Below are positions 36,111-44,580 of a stretch of DNA of 64,000 nt, one piece after another; within the stretch, counting starts at the first letter, position 1; each line of letters starts with the position of its first letter. The stretch is taken from positions 186,001-250,000 of the forward strand of contig NZ_JASISV010000003.1 in NCBI RefSeq assembly GCF_030063305.1, given 5' to 3'. This DNA comes from Salinibacterium sp. G-O1 (lineage in GTDB: Bacteria; Actinomycetota; Actinomycetes; Actinomycetales; Microbacteriaceae). The position numbers were made by a program, and so were the translations under genes. Under the pieces are notes generated by a model. The model worked only from the letters and a program-made list of their open reading frames with translations, ran no database searches and was not told the origin of the DNA.

Positions 36111-36925
36111 ACACTGCAGGGAAACCGGAATTGTCGCCCTCCCGATCCGTCCACCACTCCATTCCGACTAAGGCAATTGTGACAGGCGGCCTAGGTGGTA
36201 TCGGGCGCGCCACAGCCCAAGCGATGTTGGACGCAGGCATGAGAGTAGCCACGCTTGACTTGACTGAAGGCGAACTCCTCCACAACGGCGAGAAGGCACT
36301 TTCGCGTGTCTGCGACCTTCGCGACAGTGAGGCGGTTCGGAGCGCGATCGGGTCGGCAGCTGCGGATTTGGACGGGATAGACATTCTCGTGAACTGCGCA
36401 GGTATCAATGCAAACGACAGCGCCGAGACCGCTGATGAAAAGGCGTGGAATGAGGTGATGGACATCGACCTGAAAGCGAGTTGGCTGACTTTTCAGAGTG
36501 CCCTGCCTTTCCTCCGCCTCAGTAAACGAGCGAGCGTCGTAAACGTTAGTTCGGTTCACGCGCGCATGACCTCCCGGCAATCATTTCCCTATGCTGCTGC
36601 AAAAGCAGCTATCGAGGCAATGACAAGGGGAATCGCCATCGATTTTGGCCTTGAGGGCGTGCGAGCCAATTGTGTTGCACCGGGCTGGACAACTACGCGT
36701 CTGGTCGAGTCTTGGCTGTCACGGCAAGCCGACCCGACCGCCGCCGCCGCCGCCGTGGCCCGACTGCACCCGTTAGGCCGGATGGTTTCACCCGCTGAAG
36801 TAGCGCAAGCCATTCTTTTCCTAGCCGATGAGCGGTCGTCGGGCATTACAGGGATCACGTTGACAGTAGACGGCGGGCTTAGCGCTCAGCTGCCCCATAT
36901 CGAGGAGCCGTCAATTCGTGCATGA
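36107..36925 (+). CDS. SDR dehydrogenase, candidate D-galactose 1-dehydrogenase
   Basis: A 272-aa short-chain dehydrogenase: cofactor motif VTGGLGGIGRA, NCAGIN, and the catalytic Ser in NVSSVHARMTSRQSFPYAAAK with Tyr and Lys in the YxxxK order; the C-terminal ITGITLTVDGGLS is usual. SDRs oxidise galactose, fucose or other sugars at C1 in De Ley-Doudoroff-type pathways; since the neighbours complete that pathway, galactose dehydrogenase is the best guess, but a gluconate-5-dehydrogenase-like activity is possible. The start overlaps the permease stop. Confidence 0.88.
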   Translation: MNTAGKPELSPSRSVHHSIPTKAIVTGGLGGIGRATAQAMLDAGMRVATLDLTEGELLHNGEKALSRVCDLRDSEAVRSAIGSAAADLDGIDILVNCAGINANDSAETADEKAWNEVMDIDLKASWLTFQSALPFLRLSKRASVVNVSSVHARMTSRQSFPYAAAKAAIEAMTRGIAIDFGLEGVRANCVAPGWTTTRLVESWLSRQADPTAAAAAVARLHPLGRMVSPAEVAQAILFLADERSSGITGITLTVDGGLSAQLPHIEEPSIRA

Positions 36926-37589
36926 CTCCGAAAAAGGATCGGTCCGAGACCCCGTGGACGCTCTCGGGGCACTTGTGGAGAGTCGACTGCTTGCCATTGT
37001 TCGCGCTTCACGAGTCGACATCGCCTCGCACATGGTCGAATCGCTTGTTCGAGGCAACGTAAGGGTAATCGAGGTTTCCCTCACCACACCTGACGCGGAG
37101 GATACGATCGCCCGATACCGCTCTGATAACTCCACCGCATACATCTTGGGGGCGGGGACTGTTCTTTCGGCCGACGACGCTCGAAGGGCACACTCAGCCG
37201 GTGCGGCGTTCGTTGTAACCCCAGCATTATGCCCTGCAATAGAAGTTGCGCGCGAACTAGGAATGCAGGTTTTCGCTGGAGCCGTCACGCCGACGGAAGT
37301 ATTTGAAGCGCACCGCAGAGGCGCTACAGCGGTAAAGCTGTTCCCAGCTAATTGGGGTGGCAGCGGGCTGCTTCGTCAGCTTCGGGCACCCTTTCCCGAT
37401 ATTTCCTTCGTTCCAGTCGGGGGCATTGACGCCGCCAGCGTGGCGGATTACTTGTCGGCGGGCGCGACCGCTGTAGGCGTCGGGAGTCCTCTCGTTGGAT
37501 CGGGCGCCGCTCGGCTGGACAGTGTCGAGATCCATCGTCGCTTGAATGAATACCGCGCCGCCGTTGCTGATTTTGGCCATGATGAGTGA
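36918..37589 (+). CDS. dgoA: 2-dehydro-3-deoxy-phosphogluconate/galactonate aldolase
   Basis: A 223-aa class I aldolase of the KDPG/KDPGal family that yields pyruvate and glyceraldehyde 3-phosphate. Features: LLAIVRASRVD, RVIEVSLTTPDAEDTI, GAGTVLSADDARRAHSAGAA, FVVTPALCP, AVTPTEVFEAHRRGATAVKL with the Schiff-base Lys followed by FPAN, and FVPVGGI. KDPG versus KDPGal specificity cannot be separated by eye, but dgoD supports KDPGal. It starts with GTG overlapping the SDR stop by 8 bp. Confidence 0.9.
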   Translation: MHDSEKGSVRDPVDALGALVESRLLAIVRASRVDIASHMVESLVRGNVRVIEVSLTTPDAEDTIARYRSDNSTAYILGAGTVLSADDARRAHSAGAAFVVTPALCPAIEVARELGMQVFAGAVTPTEVFEAHRRGATAVKLFPANWGGSGLLRQLRAPFPDISFVPVGGIDAASVADYLSAGATAVGVGSPLVGSGAARLDSVEIHRRLNEYRAAVADFGHDE

Positions 37590-38556
37590 GTCGACGGCGC
37601 GCCATGGGTTCGATCTCGTAGCCATTGGTGAACCTCTCGTTGGACTCCGGAGTGGCGGCTCTATAGCTGCAGGAGAGGCGGTGATGCTCGCAGCGGTTGG
37701 CGCTGAACTCAACGTGGCGATCGGAATGGCTCGGCTGGGCCACAAGGTGGGCCTGGTCGGCGTTGTCGGATCTGATCCGTTCGGTGACCTCGTCCTGAGG
37801 ACCTTGCGTGCTGAGGGAGTCGATGTAGAGGATATTCGTGTCATCGACGAGGCCAACACCGGCCTGATTACGTTCGACAGGCCGGCCGGGAACGTATTGA
37901 GTGTGAACTACTTCCGGCACGGATCCGCTGGTTCATTCCTCGGCAAGGTCGACGGAGAGAAGGTTTCGGAAAGGGCACCGCGAATCGTTCACGTGACTGG
38001 AGTGACCGCAGCCCTCTCAGATTCTGCTCGGGCGGCGACCGATGTAGCGATGCGGGCAGCTCGAGCAAGCGGGGCCCTCGTTAGCCTCGATCTCAACTAT
38101 CGGGCAAAGCTCTGGTCCCGCAAAGATGCCGGCATCGCGCTGCGGGATTTGGCTCGCAACGCAGACATCATATTTGCCTCCGAAGAAGAGTTGGATCTGC
38201 TCCTTGAGGGGCCTGGTGATGACGCTCTGGAGCGAATCCAGCGAGAGCTTCCCTCTTTCGGTGTAGAAGAATTAATCGTGACGCGAGGCGCTCTTGGTGC
38301 GTCCGCATTCGTGCAGGGTAGCGAGGTGACAGTCGACGCTTTTCCCGCAGTCGCAGTCGATACCATCGGTGCTGGGGATGCATTCGTTGCGGGCTATCTG
38401 TCAGCTCTTGTAGACGGCGCGAGTGTCACGGAACGGATGGCACGCGCTCGGGTATTCGCCGCTTTCGCCGTCACCCGCTCGGGCGACTGGGAAGGTCTGC
38501 CGTCCCGAGCGCAATTGGACGCGGCGACACAAGCATCTGAACACATCCAGAGGTAG
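37579..38556 (+). CDS. PfkB-family 2-keto-3-deoxy-sugar-acid kinase
   Basis: A 325-aa ribokinase-fold kinase. AVGAELNVAIGMARLGHKVG is the N-terminal sugar site and VAVDTIGAGDAFVAGYLSAL holds the catalytic GAGD. In this operon it would phosphorylate 2-keto-3-deoxygalactonate. Start: adjacent ATGs at 37579/37582 overlap the aldolase stop; no separate ribosome site, so it is coupled. Note that enterobacterial DgoK is of a different fold, so this is a non-orthologous KDG-kinase type. Confidence 0.9.
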   Translation: MMSESTARHGFDLVAIGEPLVGLRSGGSIAAGEAVMLAAVGAELNVAIGMARLGHKVGLVGVVGSDPFGDLVLRTLRAEGVDVEDIRVIDEANTGLITFDRPAGNVLSVNYFRHGSAGSFLGKVDGEKVSERAPRIVHVTGVTAALSDSARAATDVAMRAARASGALVSLDLNYRAKLWSRKDAGIALRDLARNADIIFASEEELDLLLEGPGDDALERIQRELPSFGVEELIVTRGALGASAFVQGSEVTVDAFPAVAVDTIGAGDAFVAGYLSALVDGASVTERMARARVFAAFAVTRSGDWEGLPSRAQLDAATQASEHIQR

Positions 38557-38571
38557 AAGGAGAGAATGACT

Positions 38572-40590
38572 ATGGTCCGATTTCGGCAAGTGGACAACGC
38601 CCTAGAGGTGCGGCATCAACATGAAGTGATGCTCATCCAGCCTTGGGGGGATGGCTCCGTGCGTGTGAGGTCGGCCCCCTACCGACTTCCACACGGAGAA
38701 CACGGGGCTCTGGCCGTCGAGGCGCCTCGAACCAAATCTGAAGTAGAAATTCTTGACTCTTGGGCTCGCATCACTGTAGGCGAGTTGTGCGTTAATGTCT
38801 CGTTCGACGTCGCGTCAAAGTTCCCCGAGCCTCTATTGCGTTTTACCAGCCTGGCAACGGGAGAAGAGCTGCTCGCTGAGCAGAGAGAGCATTTCTGGGT
38901 GCCGGGAGCAAGGGTCTACATCGGCAATCGCGCAGGAAGCTACGAGACGCGTCAACAGTTCGCAGCTTATGAAGGCGAGCGTCTCTATGGCATGGGTCAG
39001 TACACCCATGGACGACTCGACCTCAAAGGCATGTCGATCGATCTTCAGCAGCGCAATGGCGAGGTTTCAATACCTTTCGTCTTGTCGAGTCGCGGCTATG
39101 GGATGTTGTGGAATAACCCGGCGTTGGGGAGCGTCGCATTCAGCCAGGACCATACTCGCTGGAGGTCAGACCAAGCGCTGGGCGTCGATTACTGGTTCAC
39201 CGCTTCGCCAGACCCACAGAGGATTCTCGGCCGCTATGCCGATGCGACAGGGCACACCCCTGAACTCCCTGAATGGGCCAGCGGATTCTGGCAATCCAAA
39301 CTGCGATATCGAACACAGGACGAACTGCTCGAAGTCGTTCGCGAGCATAAGTCGCGCGGATTGCCAATGTCCGTGATCGTCATCGACTACTTTCACTGGA
39401 CAGCGATGGGCGACTTCCGATTCGACGAGACGGAGTGGCCCGATGTAGCAGGGATGGTAACCGAGCTTGACAACCTCGGTGTGAAAATTATGGTGTCAGT
39501 CTGGCCCACGGTCTCACCACTTTCAGAGAACTATAAGGACTTTCGTGACCGTGGGCTGTTGATTGGCGCCGATCAGGGCGTGGAATTCTTCCAGACAATC
39601 AGGGACAAGGGTATGGCCGAATCGATGGCGGTCGCGTACTACGATCCAACCAACCCAGAGACGCGAGCGACGGTCTGGGACCGTGTGAGGCAAAATTACG
39701 TGGATAAGGGCATCAGCGTCTTTTGGCTGGACGCTTCCGAACCTGAAATCAACCCGGCAACACCTGCAAACACAAGGTACTTCGCTGGTCCTGGCGCACA
39801 AGTCACCAATATCTATCCGCGTGAAAACGCAAGACTGTTCTCAGATGGGATGGCGGCCGCCGGGCTTGACCAGACGGTCTTGCTTGCGCGGTCCGCGTGG
39901 GCAGGTTCGCAACGATACGGAGTGGCAGTCTGGTCGGGTGACATTGCGTCGACATGGGAGTCGTTGCGTGCGCAGATCTCGGCCGGGCTCAGTATTGCTA
40001 TTGCGGGAATTCCTTGGTGGACAACTGATGTTGGTGGCTTCCATGGCGGGAATGTTGAAGATCCCGCGTTTGCTGAGTTGGTGGTCCGTTGGTTTCAGTA
40101 TGGAGTCTTTTGTCCAATTTTCCGTACACACGGCAACAGAGACCCAAGAATGCCGACGGGTCACACTCAAACTGGCGGGCCCAACGAAGTTTGGTCGTTC
40201 GGGGAAGAAGCGTACGAACATATCTCGGCTGCCCTCCACTTGCGAGAGAAGTTGCGACCGTACATCCATGATCAGATGCGGATTGCCGCCCGCGACGGGG
40301 TACCACCAATGCGGCCGATCTTCGTGGACTTCCCCGACGATGATCGGGTTTGGCAAGTTGAAGACCAGTTCCTTTTTGGATCTGACCTTTTGGTCGCGCC
40401 GGTGTATGAGAGCGGGCAAAAGAATCGGCAAGTGTATCTGCCGTCAGGATCAGAGTGGGAGTGTGCTTACACCGGGAAGTTTTGGCCAGGTGGTTCGGAG
40501 ATCAGTGTTGAGGTGCGGCTGGATCGAATCCCAGTCTTCTTGCGAGAAGGAGCCCGATCACGCGTCGGGGCATTCCCGCTCCAGCCCTAA
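38572..40590 (+). CDS. Glycoside hydrolase family 31
   Basis: A 672-aa retaining alpha-glycosidase. The catalytic nucleophile is D387 in VFWLDASEPE and the acid/base D457 in VWSGDIASTW; IPWWTTDVGGFHGG and FCPIFRTHGNRDPRMP are family hallmarks. There is no signal peptide, so it acts inside the cell on imported oligosaccharides. GH31 includes alpha-glucosidases, alpha-xylosidases and alpha-galactosidases; the pathway context favours a galactoside. AAGGAG is 9 nt before the ATG at 38572 (an ATG at 38566 is too close). 15 bp after the kinase. Confidence 0.93.
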   Translation: MVRFRQVDNALEVRHQHEVMLIQPWGDGSVRVRSAPYRLPHGEHGALAVEAPRTKSEVEILDSWARITVGELCVNVSFDVASKFPEPLLRFTSLATGEELLAEQREHFWVPGARVYIGNRAGSYETRQQFAAYEGERLYGMGQYTHGRLDLKGMSIDLQQRNGEVSIPFVLSSRGYGMLWNNPALGSVAFSQDHTRWRSDQALGVDYWFTASPDPQRILGRYADATGHTPELPEWASGFWQSKLRYRTQDELLEVVREHKSRGLPMSVIVIDYFHWTAMGDFRFDETEWPDVAGMVTELDNLGVKIMVSVWPTVSPLSENYKDFRDRGLLIGADQGVEFFQTIRDKGMAESMAVAYYDPTNPETRATVWDRVRQNYVDKGISVFWLDASEPEINPATPANTRYFAGPGAQVTNIYPRENARLFSDGMAAAGLDQTVLLARSAWAGSQRYGVAVWSGDIASTWESLRAQISAGLSIAIAGIPWWTTDVGGFHGGNVEDPAFAELVVRWFQYGVFCPIFRTHGNRDPRMPTGHTQTGGPNEVWSFGEEAYEHISAALHLREKLRPYIHDQMRIAARDGVPPMRPIFVDFPDDDRVWQVEDQFLFGSDLLVAPVYESGQKNRQVYLPSGSEWECAYTGKFWPGGSEISVEVRLDRIPVFLREGARSRVGAFPLQP

Positions 40591-40615
40591 GTTCGACTGC
40601 GAACGAAGTTAGAAC

Positions 40616-41626
40616 GTGCTGTGGGTCGGGTCCCACTCGTCAGAGATGGGTGGAGTGGGTCAAGGCATCTCAATCCTGTCGACTGACGCCGACTTGGTGG
40701 TGCAAGCGGAGTTGGCTAGGTTCAAGATGGCATCGCCTTCATTTCTTTCTTGGCACCCTACGATTTCAGTGCTCTATGCCGTGTCGGAGTCGGAAAATAC
40801 GGTGGCCGCTTTTCGCAGAGAAGGCTCGCGGTTGAGACAGATAGGCTTTCGCCGTTCAAGCGGTTCAGGTCCCTGCCACATCGCCATCCATCCTAAGGGC
40901 GACCTCGCGGTCGTAAGTTGCTGGGGCGACGGGACTGTGTCGACCTATTCGCTCGGCTCGGATGGCGCGCTCGGTAAAAGGTGCGACCTTAAGCCTGTTG
41001 CGGCACTTCGGGAGAACGGCCTGGCAGCTGAGAGGGCTCAGTCACGGGCGCATCACGCCGCATTCCAAGGGGATGGCAGGCTCATAACGACCGATCTCGG
41101 CTTGGATCTCATTCTCTTTTGGACGAAGCAATTCGGCAGACTTGAGCTTGAGTACGAGGTGTCACTGCCGCGTGGGACCGGGCCTAGGCATCTGGTGGTA
41201 AATCAGACATCTGGACATATCTACGTGGTGACGGAGCACTCAATTGAGGTCTACATGCTTGCACGAAGTCATTCGACCGATCGCTACGAAGTAGTTCACG
41301 TGACTCCAGTATTCGGCTCCACTCCGGATGAGAGTTCAGCAGCGGAAATATCCCTCGCTGGCCGCGCCATATACGTGACTGTCCGAGGTGTTGACCGCGT
41401 GGCGGTACTTTTGATCGACGAGGTTACGGGGCAACCATCGCCGCTCACGAGTGTCGCGAGCGGCGGAGAATGGCCTCGTCACCACTTGGTGCGAGGAGCC
41501 GTACTCTATGTGGCGAACGAACGGTCACACGATATATCGACTTTTCGTCTGGACTCGCATGGCATCCCTCGGTTCCAAAGCAACTTCTCCACGGGATCTC
41601 CTACTTGCATAACCACGCCCATTTGA
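40616..41626 (+). CDS. Beta-propeller lactonase
   Basis: A 336-aa seven-bladed propeller of the 6-phosphogluconolactonase/lactonase family. It begins MLWVGSHSSEMGGVGQGISI and has the repeated blade strands SFLSWHPTISVLYAVSESEN, CHIAIHPKGDLAVVSCWGDG and LDLILFW. In this operon it would hydrolyse D-galactono-lactone to galactonate, linking the SDR and DgoD. It starts with GTG 25 bp after the GH31 stop, and has no strong ribosome site. No signal peptide. Substrate is inferred. Confidence 0.88.
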   Translation: MLWVGSHSSEMGGVGQGISILSTDADLVVQAELARFKMASPSFLSWHPTISVLYAVSESENTVAAFRREGSRLRQIGFRRSSGSGPCHIAIHPKGDLAVVSCWGDGTVSTYSLGSDGALGKRCDLKPVAALRENGLAAERAQSRAHHAAFQGDGRLITTDLGLDLILFWTKQFGRLELEYEVSLPRGTGPRHLVVNQTSGHIYVVTEHSIEVYMLARSHSTDRYEVVHVTPVFGSTPDESSAAEISLAGRAIYVTVRGVDRVAVLLIDEVTGQPSPLTSVASGGEWPRHHLVRGAVLYVANERSHDISTFRLDSHGIPRFQSNFSTGSPTCITTPI

Positions 41627-41680
41627 TTGGCTCATGCCAGAGCGAAAACTGCAACGCTATCGAAACGGTTAGATTTAGCA

Positions 41681-41692
41681 TATTATATAACT
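41681..41692 (+). promoter_or_regulatory. AT-rich operator/promoter of GH16
   Basis: TATTATATAACT lies 45 bp upstream of the GH16 start and repeats the core ATATTATAT of the dgoD/ABC region. Flanking TTTAG (41673-41677) and CTAAA (41691-41695) are inverted. Probably a combined -10 and repressor site. Confidence 0.45.
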
Positions 41693-41736
41693 AAACAAGC
41701 CGCGAAAAAGTCGCGGTCCCAACCGAAGGAATGGCA

Positions 41737-43560
41737 ATGGAGCGTAGTACGACGGTAAAAAAACTCGGCAATCTCCGCCGCCCAGTGAGCGGCGCACTAG
41801 CGGTCGCTCTGGCATTTGGTGCGCTCACTGTCGCGGGGGTCGAGACAGCGCCCAGCGCCACGGCCGCGGCGCCATCGGGCTATTCGCAGATTTGGGCTGA
41901 CGAATTCAGTGGGACAGCGCTGGACACCACCAAATGGAACACCAACTGGCCCGACGTTCTCCCTGGTGGGCAGTTTGGAGTCGACAAGACGGCCTATAAC
42001 TCAAGCTACGTATCGGTCCATGACGGATACGCGTGGCTAAAAGTGGACGATACAGCTACGACCATTAACGGCGTGACTTTCCCTTATCAAACCGGATTCT
42101 TATCAACAAAGGATAAGTTCGAGGCCAAATATGGGTATGCAGAGATTCGCTTGCGGCACGCTAGTGCTCCAACCACTTCCGCTTCGGTTCACACCGGGAT
42201 GGGCAGTTACCACTCGTTTTGGATGGATCCTCATTATAATGATTCCTCATCAACGACTGCGGGTTCGCCGTCATTCTCGGGCCTCGATGTGAACGGTGCG
42301 AATGGTCGTGGAACCGAAGTGGACATCACTGAATGGGGTGGGCAAAAGAACGCGAGCGGTCAGGACATCGTTAATCTGTCAAACATCTGGGGAGGGTATG
42401 GTAGCGGCTTTCACAGCGACACAACTCAACCTGCAGTAACCAACCCCCAGGATTGGCACACATACGGCTTGGAGTGGACGCCCACCAAATTGGTGTGGTA
42501 CCAGGACGGGGTCGCTTTGAAGACTATTCAACGGGGGGGAGCCACCCCCATTCCGTTCTACCCAGAGTTCTTGATGGTTCAAGCTGGGGTTGTGAACTGG
42601 CAAGCAGCGGTGACCAACGTCCCCGACTACCTTCAGGTGGACTACGTCCGCTACTCGCAGCTACCGAACGTTACCTATCAGTTCGAAGATGGGGCGCTGG
42701 CCGGCAATGCCCAGGTCAACAACAATCACGCTGGGTTCACAGGTACCGGTTTCGTTGACAACTTCGCCTCGAACAGCTCGGCCTCGGCGGCCGTTTCCAT
42801 AGACAGTGGGACAACCTCCACCAAGTCGGTCACGATCCGATACTCCGCGGGGCCGCTCGCTGGAACGCCCACGAATCGTGTACTTGGCCTATACCTAAAT
42901 GGAGTCAAACTTCGGGATGTTACCTTTAGCGGCACGGCCAACTGGGATACATGGGCGAACCAGGTAGAGAACATCTCTTTCCCGGGTGGATACAACAACC
43001 AGGTCACACTCAAGGGTGAACGGTCGGACTACTCGGACGGAGTGAATCTAGACTCGATCACGCTTGCCAATGATACGGACGTGGTTTCGGGCAACTATGT
43101 GGTTAACCCGCAGTTCTCGGATACCGTGAAGTCATTCGGTACTTACACTCCTGCTATCCCAGCCGCGGCCCCTTCTGGCTGGAATACGTGGTCACCAAGT
43201 GGAGCGTATGATAGTGCCTCCTTCATTCAGTACGACACGTCTGACTATGCAAACCTGTGGGGCGGGGCACATTGGAGCGCAAGCCCTTATCAGGTCTATA
43301 CCGGTCAAACGATTAACATTCCCAACGGTACCTATACGTTATCTGCTTGGGTGAGGTCGAGTGGGGGACAGGCCCAGGCTTACCTGGAAGCGAAGGACTA
43401 TGGCGCGGTTTCGCAGAAAAACATCACTGCCACCTCTACGTGGACTCGTATTTCGATCACATTTACTGCCACAACCGGCCTCGTGAACGTTGGATTCTAT
43501 TCAAACGCCAGCGGAAATCAGTGGATCGGTTTTGACAACGTTCAGTTGTTGCGCCAGTAA
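41737..43560 (+). CDS. Secreted GH16 glycanase with two CBM-like domains
   Basis: A 607-aa exoenzyme. Signal peptide: residues 1-45 (KKLGNLRRPVSGALAVALAF ... ATAAAPSG). GH16 domain about 50-310 with catalytic E194, D196 and E199 in GTEVDITEW (ExDxxE). Then a CBM35/CBM6-like domain (YQFEDGALAGNAQVNNNHAG) and a C-terminal CBM4/9-like domain (TYTLSAWVRSSGGQAQAYLE ... FDNVQLLR). GH16 covers laminarinases, agarases, carrageenases and endo-galactanases. The galactonate locus argues for a galactan (inference). The ATG at 41737 has AAGGA 6 nt upstream. Confidence 0.93.
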   Translation: MERSTTVKKLGNLRRPVSGALAVALAFGALTVAGVETAPSATAAAPSGYSQIWADEFSGTALDTTKWNTNWPDVLPGGQFGVDKTAYNSSYVSVHDGYAWLKVDDTATTINGVTFPYQTGFLSTKDKFEAKYGYAEIRLRHASAPTTSASVHTGMGSYHSFWMDPHYNDSSSTTAGSPSFSGLDVNGANGRGTEVDITEWGGQKNASGQDIVNLSNIWGGYGSGFHSDTTQPAVTNPQDWHTYGLEWTPTKLVWYQDGVALKTIQRGGATPIPFYPEFLMVQAGVVNWQAAVTNVPDYLQVDYVRYSQLPNVTYQFEDGALAGNAQVNNNHAGFTGTGFVDNFASNSSASAAVSIDSGTTSTKSVTIRYSAGPLAGTPTNRVLGLYLNGVKLRDVTFSGTANWDTWANQVENISFPGGYNNQVTLKGERSDYSDGVNLDSITLANDTDVVSGNYVVNPQFSDTVKSFGTYTPAIPAAAPSGWNTWSPSGAYDSASFIQYDTSDYANLWGGAHWSASPYQVYTGQTINIPNGTYTLSAWVRSSGGQAQAYLEAKDYGAVSQKNITATSTWTRISITFTATTGLVNVGFYSNASGNQWIGFDNVQLLRQ

Positions 43561-43646
43561 GGTTCGACGCTGCGGCAGGCATATCGATCCCGCTGCCCTG
43601 TGAGTGACGCTTAGCGGCGCTGGACCGTAACGCATCGCCAACGACC

Positions 43647-43701
43647 GAAGGCTTCCTGTTGTCCGATGGATGATTATCCACTTCGACAACAGGAGGCCTT
43701 C
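43647..43701 (+). terminator. Inverted repeat after GH16
   Basis: A 17-bp arm (43647-43663, GAAGGCTTCCTGTTGTC) pairs with 43685-43701 with one mismatch and a 21-nt loop. Either the operon's terminator or an IS end; no T-tract longer than three follows. The rest of 43561-43745 holds no gene. Confidence 0.45.
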
Positions 43702-43745
43702 GTGTCTTTGGGGGCGTGGTGAGCGTTTGGGTCTGAGGGCTGCTG

Positions 43746-43910
43746 AGGCACCCGGTGATCGACCGACTCGTCGATGCCGGGATGCCCCCGAAAGTGTGCT
43801 GTCGCATCCTCGGGGTCAGTAGCCCCGGCTACTACCGTTACCGGAACCGGCCTCTTTCGAGGACGCAGATGCGCCGGCAGTGGCTCACCGGTCTGATCCG
43901 CGAGGTCCAT
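43746..43910 (+). pseudogene. IS3-family transposase OrfB fragment
   Basis: The reading HPVIDRLVDAGMPPKVCCRI continues into LGVSSPGYYRYRNRPLS and RRQWLTGLIREVH, the N-terminal stretch of IS3-type OrfB transposases. It is cut at 43910 by an IS21 end, and the integrase DDE core is missing. No OrfA is recognisable upstream. Confidence 0.78.
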
Positions 43911-44075
43911 TGTCAGCGCTCTTCGAAAACTAGGCCAGTAACGCTCTTCGAAAACTGGGCCACCCGGACACGATTGGGTGGGTGATTAGCGTGCAGGATT
44001 GGGCAGAGATACGGCATCTTCACGTCAGTGAGGGTTTGTCCGTTAGGGCGATATCTGGTCGGCTTGGGTTGCGGG
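43911..44075 (+). pseudogene. IS21-family left end and istA fragment
   Basis: The segment starts with TGT and two direct copies of CGCTCTTCGAAAACT(A/G)GGCC (43918 and 43942), the repeated terminal pattern of IS21 elements. It continues into VISVQDWAEIRHLHVSEGLS, the helix-turn-helix start of IstA (from 43982). The frame is lost after about 30 residues, where the next truncated gene begins. IS21 had inserted into the IS3 copy, then both were deleted on one side. Confidence 0.78.
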
Positions 44076-44564
44076 ACTCCACTCGAGGTCAACGCAAGCC
44101 GAGCGCTACTTCCCATCGTCGCTGCACTGGCGGAGCAACTCGACGAGATCGTCACGTCGCCTCAGATCGACGATCCCCGCGTGACGCGCAAGTCAACGCG
44201 TTTAGACGGCCGCATCCTGACGCCCTTGTCGCAGCAGCACGGCGAACCGCAAGCATTCAAGATCACCATCGCGGCAACCGATCGCGAACCGACCCTGCGC
44301 ACACTCGAAGGCTACGAGTGGATCTACGTGCTATCGGGCCGACTTCGGCTACTGCTCGGCGAGCACGACATCGTGATGCGCGCGGGCGAGGCCGCCGAGT
44401 TCGACACAAAGGACCCGCACTGGTTCGGCGCAGCCGGCGGGAACCGCGGCCCCGTGGAAATTCTCAGCATGTTCGGCAAGCAAGGGGAGCGGATCCACGT
44501 GCGGACGCGATCGAAGGGTGCGGCCGAGGCCCTCGCATCCAAGGTCGTTCCACAGGTGAAGTAA
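44076..44564 (+). pseudogene. 5'-truncated XRE/cupin transcriptional regulator
   Basis: From about 44076 the frame reads ALLPIVAALAEQLDEIV, the end of an XRE helix-turn-helix, followed by a full cupin_2 sensor domain (EWIYVLSGRLRLLLGEHDIV, DTKDPHWFGAAGG) and a stop at 44564. The first 30-40 residues of the HTH were replaced by IS21 sequence, so DNA binding is probably lost, although an in-frame GTG/ATG from the IS could still give a fused product. Confidence 0.75.
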
Positions 44565-44580
44565 ACGCCGGGAAGTTCAT

